In this document: one piece after another, positions 33,382 to 42,357 of the stretch | Layout of the letters: each line of letters starts with the position of its first letter | How positions within the stretch are numbered: position 1 is the first letter of the stretch | Origin: Vibrionales bacterium SWAT-3 | GTDB lineage: Bacteria > Pseudomonadota > Gammaproteobacteria > Enterobacterales > Vibrionaceae | Length of the DNA stretch: 43,042 bases | Direction: 5' to 3' | NCBI GenBank assembly: GCA_000169995.1 | Contig: AAZW01000042.1 | Span: 1-43,042 of the forward strand | Position numbers and translations under genes: made by a program | Notes under the pieces: model-generated | Databases searched by the model: none | What the model saw: the letters and a program-made list of their open reading frames with translations, nothing else | Told to the model about the DNA's origin: nothing

Positions 33382-34755
33382 ATGAAACACCTAACTCAAG
33401 AAATGAGTGACTTTATAAGCAGAGGAACGGATTCTCACATTAGAGTAGCGGTCACGGGTCTTTCTCGTGCAGGTAAAACAGCATTCATTACCTCGTTGGT
33501 TAACCAACTTCTTCATACCTCTACTCATAAGAATTTACCGCTTCTTGCATCAGCGAGAGATGGAAGAATTATTGGTGCAAAGCGCATCCCACAACACAAC
33601 ATGATGATTCCGCGTTTTTCTTATGACGAAGCGATGGAATCATTAAATGGTCAGCCACCAGAGTGGCCAGTACCAACACGTGATGTCAGTGAAATTCGCT
33701 TAGCCATCAAATATAAGCCGGCAAAAGGCGCGAAGAAGTTACTGAGTAAAAACAGTACCCTTTATCTCGATATTGTTGACTATCCGGGTGAATGGTTACT
33801 TGATTTACCGTTATTGGATATGGATTTTGAAACGTGGAGCCAATCTCAGTTTGCCGCATTAAAAGGTGACCGAGAAACTTACTGTCAAGAGTGGAGCGCA
33901 ATGCTTGGCGACGTTGACCTGTTGGCTGAGGCTGATGAGAAGAAACTGGTTAACATTGCGGATAGCTACACTCAGTATCTCCATACTTGTAAGAGCAATG
34001 GACTACATTGGGTGCAACCAGGGCGATTTGTATTACCTGGTGAGCTTGAAGGCGCGCCTGTGTTGCAGTTTTTCCCATGCGCAGCACCAGAAGGTAAATT
34101 CTCAAAAACAAGTAACTATGCGGTGCTGAAAGCTCGCTATGAAGAGTACCAACAGAAGGTTGTTAAAGCGTTCTACAAGAATCATTTTTCAACCTTCGAT
34201 AGACAAATAGTGCTGGTGGATTGCTTACAGCCACTCAATGCAGGTTACGATTCTTTCATGGATATGCGTGGTGCACTTGAACAGTTACTGAAGAGCTTTA
34301 AATATGGTCGAAGCAATATCTTAAGACGCTTGTTTGCTCCGAAGATCGACAAGATCCTGTTTGCAGCGACCAAGGCAGACCATGTAACACCAGACCAGCA
34401 TCCAAACTTAGTGTCACTGCTGCAACAAATGGTACATCCAGCGTGGCAACAGGCGGCGTTTGAACATATCGATATGAGCTGCATGAGCATCGCTTCTATT
34501 CAAGCGACCAGCGCAGGTTATATCTCGTCGGGTTCGGACAATGTGCCAGCGCTGCAAGGTGTTACTTTGGATAACGTTCCCCAGACTATGTATCCGGGTG
34601 AGGTGCCACGCAAGCTGCCGAACAAGCAGTACTGGGAAACAAACCAGTTTGATTTCACGAGCTTTAGGCCAATGGAGCAACATTCGGATGAACCTTGCCA
34701 ACACCTAAGAATTGATAAGGTTTTAGAGTATCTCATTGGCGACAAGTTGAAGTAA
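33382..34755 (+). CDS. ycjX: YcjX-family P-loop NTPase
   Basis: 457 residues from ATG 33382 (CGGAG ribosome site 11 nt away); the 33355 start is a TTG-like read-through of noncoding. Walker A is GLSRAGKT (26-33). A further NTPase segment is LDIVDYPGEWLLDLP, and FAATKADHVTPDQ resembles the NKxD base-recognition motif. YcjX and YcjF are predicted stress-related, membrane-associated proteins; in E. coli they sit with psp and tyrR. ycjF follows 12 nt downstream, so the pair is cotranscribed, and tyrR comes next. Confidence 0.88.
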   Translation: MKHLTQEMSDFISRGTDSHIRVAVTGLSRAGKTAFITSLVNQLLHTSTHKNLPLLASARDGRIIGAKRIPQHNMMIPRFSYDEAMESLNGQPPEWPVPTRDVSEIRLAIKYKPAKGAKKLLSKNSTLYLDIVDYPGEWLLDLPLLDMDFETWSQSQFAALKGDRETYCQEWSAMLGDVDLLAEADEKKLVNIADSYTQYLHTCKSNGLHWVQPGRFVLPGELEGAPVLQFFPCAAPEGKFSKTSNYAVLKARYEEYQQKVVKAFYKNHFSTFDRQIVLVDCLQPLNAGYDSFMDMRGALEQLLKSFKYGRSNILRRLFAPKIDKILFAATKADHVTPDQHPNLVSLLQQMVHPAWQQAAFEHIDMSCMSIASIQATSAGYISSGSDNVPALQGVTLDNVPQTMYPGEVPRKLPNKQYWETNQFDFTSFRPMEQHSDEPCQHLRIDKVLEYLIGDKLK

Positions 34756-34767
34756 TTGAGGCAATAA

Positions 34768-35844
34768 ATGATGAGTGAATTAAAAACAAAGCAGGTCTTT
34801 AATGAGCCGCTGAAGACCTCTTTTGATGACAATGATAATGCTTTTGGTAAACAAGGCGTGGGCGAAGCGACTCCAGAATTAGGCGCTCAGCAGTTGTTTA
34901 CCGAACAAGAGAAATTTGTACCCGTTGCACCACAAGTTGAGAGCGAGCTAGATAGTGAAGCCGAGCAACAACTGGAACAGATCATTCGTCCAAGTAAAAA
35001 GAGAAAGTGGCTGGGTTCTGGCTTAATGGTTGCTTTCGCAGGCTTAGTGGGCTGGCAAGCGATTGATTCTGTCATCACGGCGGTTCAATCAGCAGATTGG
35101 CTCGCACTCGGTTGGGCCGGTTTTATCGCGGCAATCGCGTCACTGGGCTTGGGTGCAATCGGCAAAGAGCTTTGGAAGCTACGCTCATTGAAAGATCACT
35201 TTAGCGTTCAAGAGCAGAGTGAAGAGCTGCTACAAAGCCAAAGTGTCGGCAAAGGCAAAGCGTTCTGTGAAAACATCGCTAAGCAGGGCGGCATTATTGC
35301 GGAGTCTCCGGCGTTCGATAAGTGGAGAAACAGCATCAACCCTGCACACAGTGATGCCGAAGTGTTGGATATGTACGATGCATTAGTTGTTGCTCAGCAA
35401 GACAAAGTGGCGACTCAAATCGTTACTAAGTTCTCGACTGAATCGGCAGCTTTGGTTGCGGTGAGTCCATTAGCAGCGGCAGACATGTTGCTGGTGGCTT
35501 GGCGTAACTTCACAATGATCGACAAGCTAGCTGATGTGTATGGCATTGAACTTGGATACTGGTCTCGCATCAAGCTGTTCAAGTTGGTGTTAATCAACAT
35601 GGCAGCAGCGGGTGCCAGTGAACTCGCGATTGATGCAAGTATGGATTTAGTTTCCATGGATCTGGCTGGTAAAGTCTCAGCGAGAGCGGGGCAGGGCTTA
35701 GGTGTTGGTATCCTGACTGCGCGATTGGGTCTAAAAGCCATGACATTACTTCGCCCTATGCCTTGGCATAATGAACGCAAAGTAAAACTGGCCGACATGC
35801 GCAAAGCCGTCCTTTCTGAAATAAAGCGTATCACCCTCAAATAA
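34768..35844 (+). CDS. ycjF: YcjF-family inner membrane protein
   Basis: 358 residues. A charged N-terminal cytoplasmic region (about 1-88) is followed by two hydrophobic segments, GLMVAFAGLVGWQAIDSVI (about 86-104) and ALGWAGFIAAIASLGLGAI (about 112-130). The C-terminal domain has the family segment FTMIDKLADVYGIELGYWSR. Function is unknown; it is the partner of YcjX. ATGs at 34768 and 34771 are both possible. It ends 145 bp before tyrR, as in E. coli. Confidence 0.85.
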   Translation: MMSELKTKQVFNEPLKTSFDDNDNAFGKQGVGEATPELGAQQLFTEQEKFVPVAPQVESELDSEAEQQLEQIIRPSKKRKWLGSGLMVAFAGLVGWQAIDSVITAVQSADWLALGWAGFIAAIASLGLGAIGKELWKLRSLKDHFSVQEQSEELLQSQSVGKGKAFCENIAKQGGIIAESPAFDKWRNSINPAHSDAEVLDMYDALVVAQQDKVATQIVTKFSTESAALVAVSPLAAADMLLVAWRNFTMIDKLADVYGIELGYWSRIKLFKLVLINMAAAGASELAIDASMDLVSMDLAGKVSARAGQGLGVGILTARLGLKAMTLLRPMPWHNERKVKLADMRKAVLSEIKRITLK

Positions 35845-35892
35845 AACGTACGTCTTTGAAACAAAATGTATGACATTGAGTGGTTTGCGAGC

Positions 35893-35918
35893 GAAGAGTA
35901 AACATATGTTTACTCTTC
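35893..35918. promoter_or_regulatory. TyrR box in a perfect 26-bp palindrome upstream of tyrR
   Basis: The core AGTAAACATATGTTTACT (35897-35914) matches TGTAAA-N6-TTTACA at all positions but the two outermost, including the key G and C. It also may act as a hairpin terminator for ycjF, because TCTTCTTC follows. Confidence 0.5.
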
Positions 35919-35952
35919 TTCTTGACTGAACTCAGACCTTAATTCACACTAC

Positions 35953-35970
35953 TGTCAACTTATCCTGACA
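35953..35970. promoter_or_regulatory. Weaker second TyrR-type box upstream of tyrR
   Basis: TGTCAACTTATCCTGACA is an 18-bp inverted repeat with G and C in the TyrR-box places, 19 bp before the GTG start. Strong plus weak boxes suggest autoregulation. A TATAAT at 35973-35978 is too close to the start to be a normal -10. Confidence 0.4.
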
Positions 35971-35988
35971 CCTATAATAGGACTATTT

Positions 35989-37533
35989 GTGCGTCTTGAA
36001 GTATTGTGTGAAGACCGACTCGGCTTAACGCGTGAGTTGCTCGATATCTTGGCCTCAAAAAGCATTGATTTACGAGGAATCGAAATCGACGTTAAAGGCA
36101 TTATTTACCTGAACTGCCCTGATATTGATTTTGATGCTTTTAGTGAACTTATGGCTGAAATTCGTCGAATTTCAGGTGTAAAGGATGTACGAAAAATACA
36201 ATTCATGCCAAGCGAAAGGCACAACACGGAGCTGATCGCTTTGCTGGCGAACCTACCTGACCCCGTGATTGCGATTGACCTTAAAGGCTCAGTCGATATG
36301 GCAAACCACGCTGCACTCAACCTGTTTGGTAAGCAAGAAGACGAAGTGATTGGCGAACCACTCGCATCCTTCGTACCTAGCTTTAACTTTGGTCGTTGGA
36401 TCGAAGGTGAAGTCACACGCCACCGTGAAGTTGTCGTGTTGGACGGTTTAGATTTCTCTATTGAAATCCTACCTATCTATCTAGGTGGTGACGTCAACGA
36501 ACCTGTGCTTGCGAGCGCGGTTATGACGATTCGTTCTTGCAACCAAGAGATGAATACCCCTGATGCGATTCCGGAACAGAACAACTTAGGCTTTGAGCAT
36601 TTTGTTGGTGTTTCTAATCGCCATAAAGCGTTAATCAGCCAAGCTAAAAAACTGGCGATGCTGGATCAGCCCCTGCTGATTGAAGGTGATACAGGTACAG
36701 GTAAAGAGATGTTGGCGAAAGCGTGTCATAACCGCTCGAATCGCTCGTCTTTCCCATTCTTGATTCTGAGCTGTGCATCGATGCCTGATGACGTAGCTGA
36801 AACCGAGCTGTTTGGTCACGCCCCAGGTTCATTCAACCATGAACAAGGTCATAAAGGCATCTTCGAACAAGCCAATGGCGGTACCGTATTTTTAGATGAG
36901 ATTGGCGAAATGAGCCCACATCTACAAATCAAACTGCTTCGCTTCCTACAAGATGGTTCATTCCGTCGTGTGGGTGAAGAGGAAGAGATGCACGCTGATG
37001 TTCGTATCATTGCGTCAACGCGTCACCGTCTTTCTGAACTTGCTGATTCAGGCTCGTTCCGTGAAGACTTGTTCTACCGCTTGAATGTACTGACGCTCTC
37101 TATTCCTGCATTGCGTGAACGTTCTAACGACGTTGCGCCATTACTGGAACTGTTCGTCGCTAAATACGCACAACAGCTTGGTATGCTTAAGCCTAAGCTT
37201 ACTCAAGAGTTAATCGACCAACTTGGTAACTACCAATGGCCGGGTAACATTCGTCAACTAGACAACATGGTATTACGTGCACTTACTGAACTGGATTCAG
37301 ACACACTTACGGTTGAGCAGTTCCACTTACCTCAGTTAGAAACCATGACAACAGGTATGGCGAACTTGAGCTTAGATGGCTCTCTGGATGAGATCATGAA
37401 AGACTATGAGTCTCAGATTTTGGAGAAGCTTTACCAGTCATTCCCATCAAGTCGTAAGTTAGCTAAGCGTTTGAACGTGTCTCATACCTCAATTGCGAAT
37501 AAACTTCGTGATTACGGTATTAGAAAGAACTGA
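35989..37533 (+). CDS. tyrR: TyrR, aromatic amino acid transcriptional regulator
   Basis: 514 residues starting at GTG 35989 behind AGGA, with the canonical opening MRLEVLCEDRLGLTRELLDI. Domains: ACT (about 1-70), PAS (about 78-190), AAA+ (about 205-430, Walker A GDTGTGKE, and Walker B in FLDEIGEM), and a Fis-type HTH at the end (SRKLAKRLNVSHTSIANKLR). As in E. coli TyrR, the sigma54-contacting GAFTGA loop is absent (GHAPGSFNHEQ instead), so it acts with sigma70. It responds to tyrosine, phenylalanine and tryptophan. Likely targets include the tyrP-like gene in this window. Confidence 0.95.
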   Translation: MRLEVLCEDRLGLTRELLDILASKSIDLRGIEIDVKGIIYLNCPDIDFDAFSELMAEIRRISGVKDVRKIQFMPSERHNTELIALLANLPDPVIAIDLKGSVDMANHAALNLFGKQEDEVIGEPLASFVPSFNFGRWIEGEVTRHREVVVLDGLDFSIEILPIYLGGDVNEPVLASAVMTIRSCNQEMNTPDAIPEQNNLGFEHFVGVSNRHKALISQAKKLAMLDQPLLIEGDTGTGKEMLAKACHNRSNRSSFPFLILSCASMPDDVAETELFGHAPGSFNHEQGHKGIFEQANGGTVFLDEIGEMSPHLQIKLLRFLQDGSFRRVGEEEEMHADVRIIASTRHRLSELADSGSFREDLFYRLNVLTLSIPALRERSNDVAPLLELFVAKYAQQLGMLKPKLTQELIDQLGNYQWPGNIRQLDNMVLRALTELDSDTLTVEQFHLPQLETMTTGMANLSLDGSLDEIMKDYESQILEKLYQSFPSSRKLAKRLNVSHTSIANKLRDYGIRKN

Positions 37534-37551
37534 TCGAATAAGACCTAAATT

Positions 37552-38139
37552 ATGGAAGATTTGAGCACACCAGAACGCATTTACAAGCGAGATGGAAATC
37601 TGATCCTACGTACCGCTGAGATAGACGATGCGACTCTGATCAGTGAGTACTTTCAGGTGAATCGAGAGTATCTCAAACCTTGGGAACCGATTCGTGAAGA
37701 TGCATTTTATGATAGAACGGGTTGGGCACAGCGCCTAATTAAGCTAAACGAGCTTCATAAAATGGGGCTCGGCTACTACTGTTTATTGATTAATGCCGAT
37801 ACTAACGAAATGCTAGGGACTATCTCGTTCAGTAATTTGTCTCGTTTCCCGTTCTATGCGTGTAACGTGGGTTATTCACTCGCAGAGCAAGCTCAGGGCT
37901 ATGGCTACATGCGTAGAGGCCTCAGCATGGCGAAAGACTACATGTTTGATGTGCAGAATATGCATCGCCTAATGGCGGTTTATATGCCTCACAATGAACG
38001 AAGTGCGGGCGTACTTGAGCATCTCGGTTTTGTACGTGAAGGTTTTGCTAAAGATTACCTACAAATTAACGGTAAATGGGAAGACCATATACTGACAGCG
38101 CTCGTCAATCCTAATTGGGAAGATAGACGCAACATATAG
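37552..38139 (+). CDS. GNAT N-acetyltransferase, RimJ-like
   Basis: 195 residues in the RimJ/RimL group: the acetyl-CoA-binding stretch SLAEQAQGYGYMRRGLSM (Q/RxxGxG/A form) at about 108-125, and AGVLEHLGFVREGFAKDYLQ near the end. These enzymes acetylate N-terminal amines of ribosomal proteins or other substrates. It begins 18 nt after tyrR and may share its transcript. The specific target is not shown by sequence. Confidence 0.85.
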   Translation: MEDLSTPERIYKRDGNLILRTAEIDDATLISEYFQVNREYLKPWEPIREDAFYDRTGWAQRLIKLNELHKMGLGYYCLLINADTNEMLGTISFSNLSRFPFYACNVGYSLAEQAQGYGYMRRGLSMAKDYMFDVQNMHRLMAVYMPHNERSAGVLEHLGFVREGFAKDYLQINGKWEDHILTALVNPNWEDRRNI

Positions 38140-38180
38140 AAAATGCAGTCTATAAGCTCACCAACGAGTAGCGATTAAAA

Positions 38181-38220
38181 AAAGGCAGCGAATCTTAAGC
38201 GATGTAGCGTTGCTGTCTTT
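38181..38220 (+). terminator. Weak hairpin after the GNAT gene
   Basis: AAAGGCAGCG (38181-38190) pairs with TGCTGTCTTT (38211-38220) with two G-U pairs; no T-run follows. Confidence 0.3.
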
Positions 38221-38281
38221 ACTAAAAGAACATTGAGCCATGGATGAACCATCGGCCTGAGAAGATATTTGAGGAATTTTG

Positions 38282-38755
38282 ATGTCATACACAACTTTGG
38301 ACGAATACCAAAGAAAATGGATTTTTACTCACCAATCGATGCCACTTCCGGCTGAGGATTTGGAAAAGATTAAGCCAATGACACAGGCAAGAGCGTCTCA
38401 GTTTTGGAAAGAGAACGTGAGCCCTCAAAGCCCAGACGCTGAGCGACTAAGCTCGCAAGACTGGCCTAGCAAAGCATCGAACTGGAAAGAAGAGATCAGC
38501 TGGATGGCACATTGGGAAGCTGATGAGCCGGAAATGCCAGAAGAGATCCTTAACTTTATTGATTGGCAAGATGACGTAACTGTTTATTTTTGTTACGAAA
38601 AATATAATGTTCTTGAAACCAAATGGGCCGTTTTTAAGAAGCATTGGAAGAACTTTTTGTTCTACGATGATGGTCCAATTCTATTAGGTCGCCGCCGTTC
38701 TGAAGCGCTTTGGTTTGCGACTAATGGTACTGTGAAAATCGGTAACCGAGCATAA
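38282..38755 (+). CDS. DUF2947-like hypothetical protein (157 aa)
   Basis: A soluble, Trp-rich protein with no signal peptide: DEYQRKWIFTHQSMPLP near the start, DVTVYFCYEKYNVLETKWA in the middle, and FYDDGPILLGRRRSEALWF late. It resembles the DUF2947 family (recognised from memory); function unknown. ATG 38282 is preferred, with TGAGGAATTTT giving a GAGG site 7 nt upstream; a TTG at 38279 adds one codon. It ends at a clear terminator. Confidence 0.75.
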   Translation: MSYTTLDEYQRKWIFTHQSMPLPAEDLEKIKPMTQARASQFWKENVSPQSPDAERLSSQDWPSKASNWKEEISWMAHWEADEPEMPEEILNFIDWQDDVTVYFCYEKYNVLETKWAVFKKHWKNFLFYDDGPILLGRRRSEALWFATNGTVKIGNRA

Positions 38756-38782
38756 GCTGAAAACGAATTTTAAGCGGTAGAA

Positions 38783-38809
38783 AAGCGAGCATAGTGCTCG
38801 CTTTTTTTG
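38783..38809 (+). terminator. Terminator after the DUF2947-like gene
   Basis: AGCGAGCA (38784-38791) pairs with TGCTCGCT (38795-38802) around a three-base loop, followed by seven T's. Confidence 0.9.
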
Positions 38810-38991
38810 TATCTAAAGATCGAAGAGGATCGTCGATAACATCCTCTGTTTCACGGTTAGTTTTCGTTGTTAGTGGCAGGCACAATCAAACTATAAAATT
38901 CCAGAACTGAGATCGCTATCTCATTGGGAACGTTGAAGTTTTCGTCTTATTGACTATATTTATAGTATTGCCTTAGTGGAGGTGAAGTATT

Positions 38992-39207
38992 ATGATTTGG
39001 GATACTCTCGAACGTGTAAATAAACTTCGCAAGGAAGCAATGGAGGATCCAGAATTCTTGGATTCAGCAAAAATGCATGAGGAATGGCTTTTGAGCGAAA
39101 CTCATAATCAACCCAATAAAGGAGCCAAAGAAAAGAAACCCAAAAAATTGTCTGACATCTATGAGAATACAGACTTTACTATCAACCCAAACGGAACGAA
39201 ACATTAA
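38992..39207 (+). CDS. Small hypothetical protein (71 aa)
   Basis: A charged, soluble protein: LERVNKLRKEAMEDPEF at the N-terminus and a lysine cluster AKEKKPKKLSD in the middle. No family recognised. A strong ribosome site, GGAGGTG, lies 8-10 nt before ATG 38992, and a terminator follows, which supports a real gene. Confidence 0.65.
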   Translation: MIWDTLERVNKLRKEAMEDPEFLDSAKMHEEWLLSETHNQPNKGAKEKKPKKLSDIYENTDFTINPNGTKH

Positions 39208-39288
39208 CAATGATGAACCGCAACACGGCTGAGGCTCTTAACCCGAAAGCTACATATCAACGACATACACCAGCCTTTAGCCACCAAT

Positions 39289-39328
39289 AAAAAAGCCACT
39301 TTCAACGTATCGAAAGTGGCTTTTTCTT
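39289..39328. terminator. Bidirectional terminator between the small gene and the Hsp70 gene
   Basis: AAAAGCCACTTTC (39291-39303) pairs with GAAAGTGGCTTTT (39312-39324), 13 bp, with T's on the plus side and A's on the minus side. Confidence 0.88.
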
Positions 39329-39363
39329 TTCTAGCTGCGTAGAAGCGATATCTGCATTCAGCC

Positions 39364-42204
39364 CTAGTTGTTGATTAGGCTTAAGCCACTTGGCAAAGCA
39401 TCACCAAACACACGCTTAGATTCGCTCTCGGAAAGCTCAGTTACTTCGCTAACTAGCGTTAACCAAGACTCTGGAACCTTGCTCTGCTTAAGCTTCTCAA
39501 TCACTTGATTACGGTAATCGTCAGAGATATCAAATTGACGGTCTCCAGTCTTACGACAAATCATCACAGCTGCAAAGGCAATCATCTGCTCTTTCTGCCA
39601 GTTCTGCTCAAGTAATTTTGGTAACCACTGCTCTGCTTGCTCTCTAGGAATCACACTGTGCTGGCTGCCATACAACGGGGTTCTTGAAGCCAGTCGACCT
39701 AGCGCCCACCAGTGTGCTTGTTCAAACTGGTTGTGATTGATCGCCTTGCTTAGGAACCAAGACGCAAGAAGCACTTTGTCTTCCACTTCGAGTTGCTCGA
39801 GGGATGCCGCTAATCTCACCATGGCTTCATAACCAGTGTCTTGGGCATCTTTAGCACTCTTAGGGTTCTTCATGGCACCTGGGTGAAGGTACTTCGCAAT
39901 GTCAGCCAAGATAGTCTCTTGCTGCTCTTGGTTTAAACCTCCCGCAACACGACGCCAGAAAACCCACCAGTCTGTCCATCCTTGGTGGTTCTTAAATTGA
40001 ATGTTCTGTTGGTAGAGACCCCAAATCTGTTCGATGCGCCATGAATCGGTAGGGTCACCAAAGCCTGGGCGCAGTGAGTAACCCGCTAAACGTAGCCAGT
40101 TTTTCTCATGTGCTTCTGAGCGGCGACGACGTTTGCGACCTAATGAGAAGCTATCGAACAAGTGACGAAGGGTCGTGAAGTCCCATTCATCACGTTTACC
40201 GAGTCGTTTCTCAAGATCTTTAGACAGAGTCTTGATCTCTTTCGATTCAGCACTCTTCTTGTTGCCGCTGTACAGGCGAGAAATCAGTTCTTTACACTCA
40301 TCTAAGCGTGGGTGAAGTGTAGAGTTATCGGATTCATCGCCTTGTTTGTTTCTTACTTCAAACTCTAACAACCAACGTTTCGAGTCATCTTCGGTGCTCA
40401 CACACTCCATTTTCAGTGTGCCGACTTCGGTTAACTGACAAGCGAGTAGCACTTCAACACGCTCTTTTTGGTTAGCTTGAAGATCTGCGGTACCTGAGCC
40501 TTCCAGCGTCGAGATGTAAGGTGGAAGAGGGGAGAAAAGGTCCGCATCCACATCGACCATCACACCATTTTGAATTGCCGTATCGTGAGCAATTTGATCG
40601 TGAGTTGAAGTCAGCAGGTTAAAACGAACTGGCTCGCCTAACGTCAGTGAGAAACGGCGACTGTTCAAACGGATTTCTTGGCCTTCTTCGGTACCTTTAG
40701 CAAGCAGACACAGCGCTTTACCCATCTTGTTCTTTTCTTGTAGATGCAAGAAGTAAGAGCGAGCAGCACCACCACCGATTTTAAGTTGGGCGCCACGGCG
40801 TGCCTTACCAAACGCAACCGCACCAAGGGCAACAGACCAATCTGGGTGAGGGTTATCTAACACTGTGATTGGAGCGCCGTTCCAGTTACCTAGAAGCTGA
40901 GTAATACGCTCTGTGACAAGTTCACTGTTGAACACACCACCGTTGAGCAGCACGCCCACAGGAATAGCTGGTTTGGTGTCATCGAATTGAACCGCATCTG
41001 AATTTTGTAGCGCTGCTTTAGACACTTGCTGATGCGTTGTCAGGAATTCAGCAACGTGCTTACTTACCGCCGGGTCCGCAACGTAAGGTAGACCGAATTC
41101 AACTACAGCGCTGCGACGCTTGTCTGGTGTTTCCGTAAACTCAGAGAGTGGGAAGAAGCCTTCCAACGCGATTTGATGAACTTCTTGCTTGGTTAAGCCG
41201 ATACTCTTAGTGCCGCCTAAAAGCTTGGATCCGCTGCCAAGCATAGTGATTTTGACATCGTCTGGCGCATCAGCAGAAAGCAGGCTCTCTTTTGCGGCGC
41301 GGGTCTGTTGAATCAGTTTGGTGAGGCTGGAGGCATTCAGTTTTTTGTTTTGGTTGAAGCGCTGCTCTGCAAGGTGAGCGAGAGCTAAATCTAGGTTATC
41401 ACCACCCAGCATTAAGTGTTCGCCAACGCCAATACGGTCGAGTGCTAGTTCGTTATGACCAGCACTATCAGCATCGAATTTGGCTTCAATTAAGCTTAAG
41501 TCGGTAGTACCACCGCCGACATCACACACTAAGATCAACGGGATCTGTTGAAGCTCTTCCGCCGCCGTTTGCTGGTGGCGTGCATACCAGTCGTAACAGA
41601 CCGCTTGTGGCTCTTCGAGTAAGAGGATCTTGCCTAAACCGGCTAGCTCTGCGGCTTCGAGCGTCAGCTTACGTGCTGTCTCATCGAATGATGCGGGAAC
41701 CGTTACAACAACATCTTGATCTTCAAGTTTGTTGCTTGGGTTACGGTAGTTCCATGCTTGGCGAATGTGATTTAGGTAGCTCGCACTCGCGACAACTGGC
41801 GATACTTTATCGACATCCGCTGCGCCTGCCCAAGGGAGAATGTCTGAGCTACGATCCACCGCTTGGTGTGATAACCAACTCTTCGCACTCGATACTTGGC
41901 GACCTTCGACCTTAGCACCCAGTTCACGTGCCCATTCACCGACGATCACATTTTTGATGTCGCCTTGTACTGGGCTTGGTTCCCACGGCATCGTCAGATC
42001 AGAAGGGGAGATTTGACCTTGTGCTGGGTGGTAACGAAACGATGGGAGTAGAGGCTTGCGAACCACTTCACCAGGGCCGATAAGCTGATCGATTTCGAAA
42101 AGGGAAACGGGGGCGTGTTGTAGGTCGTCGTTAATTTCACAGTAGGCAACCACAGTGTTGGTTGTGCCTAAGTCAATGCCGACTAAAAAACGAGGAGTTG
42201 CCAT
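39364..42204 (-). CDS. Large Hsp70-family protein with C-terminal extension (DUF3731-like)
   Basis: 946 residues, much longer than DnaK (~640). N-terminal actin-like ATPase: GIDLGTTNTVVAY (9-21), VVTVPASFDETARKLT, and VCDVGGGTTDLSLIEA for phosphate binding. The segment GVLLNGGVFNSELV marks the second ATPase subdomain. The middle is a DnaK-like beta region, then a ~350-residue helical C-terminus with RRRRRSEAHEKNWLRLAGY, resembling DUF3731. Its substrate is unknown. A related Hsp70 gene lies directly upstream. Confidence 0.88.
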   Translation of the reverse strand: MATPRFLVGIDLGTTNTVVAYCEINDDLQHAPVSLFEIDQLIGPGEVVRKPLLPSFRYHPAQGQISPSDLTMPWEPSPVQGDIKNVIVGEWARELGAKVEGRQVSSAKSWLSHQAVDRSSDILPWAGAADVDKVSPVVASASYLNHIRQAWNYRNPSNKLEDQDVVVTVPASFDETARKLTLEAAELAGLGKILLLEEPQAVCYDWYARHQQTAAEELQQIPLILVCDVGGGTTDLSLIEAKFDADSAGHNELALDRIGVGEHLMLGGDNLDLALAHLAEQRFNQNKKLNASSLTKLIQQTRAAKESLLSADAPDDVKITMLGSGSKLLGGTKSIGLTKQEVHQIALEGFFPLSEFTETPDKRRSAVVEFGLPYVADPAVSKHVAEFLTTHQQVSKAALQNSDAVQFDDTKPAIPVGVLLNGGVFNSELVTERITQLLGNWNGAPITVLDNPHPDWSVALGAVAFGKARRGAQLKIGGGAARSYFLHLQEKNKMGKALCLLAKGTEEGQEIRLNSRRFSLTLGEPVRFNLLTSTHDQIAHDTAIQNGVMVDVDADLFSPLPPYISTLEGSGTADLQANQKERVEVLLACQLTEVGTLKMECVSTEDDSKRWLLEFEVRNKQGDESDNSTLHPRLDECKELISRLYSGNKKSAESKEIKTLSKDLEKRLGKRDEWDFTTLRHLFDSFSLGRKRRRRSEAHEKNWLRLAGYSLRPGFGDPTDSWRIEQIWGLYQQNIQFKNHQGWTDWWVFWRRVAGGLNQEQQETILADIAKYLHPGAMKNPKSAKDAQDTGYEAMVRLAASLEQLEVEDKVLLASWFLSKAINHNQFEQAHWWALGRLASRTPLYGSQHSVIPREQAEQWLPKLLEQNWQKEQMIAFAAVMICRKTGDRQFDISDDYRNQVIEKLKQSKVPESWLTLVSEVTELSESESKRVFGDALPSGLSLINN

Positions 42205-42325
42205 ACAAAACCTTATTCTTCCAGAGTGATGACCAGTGTGTTGATAGCTATGGTCTTATTGTTGTTATTCGTATACGTCGTTCCTGAGAAACAGGGAGGA
42301 CTGAGTTGGGAATGGTATTGATAAA

Positions 42326-42353
42326 ATAACGGCACCCGCTAAGGTGCCGTTGA
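42326..42353 (-). terminator. Terminator between the two Hsp70 genes
   Basis: AACGGCACC (42328-42336) pairs with GGTGCCGTT (42343-42351), and TTATTTT follows on the minus strand. It suggests the two genes are at least partly uncoupled. Confidence 0.7.
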
Positions 42354-42357
42354 TTCA

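Noticed and set aside
35973..35978. Perfect TATAAT upstream of tyrR
   Set aside because: Only 10 bp before the GTG start, overlapping the AGGA ribosome site, and no fitting -35; unlikely to be the main promoter.
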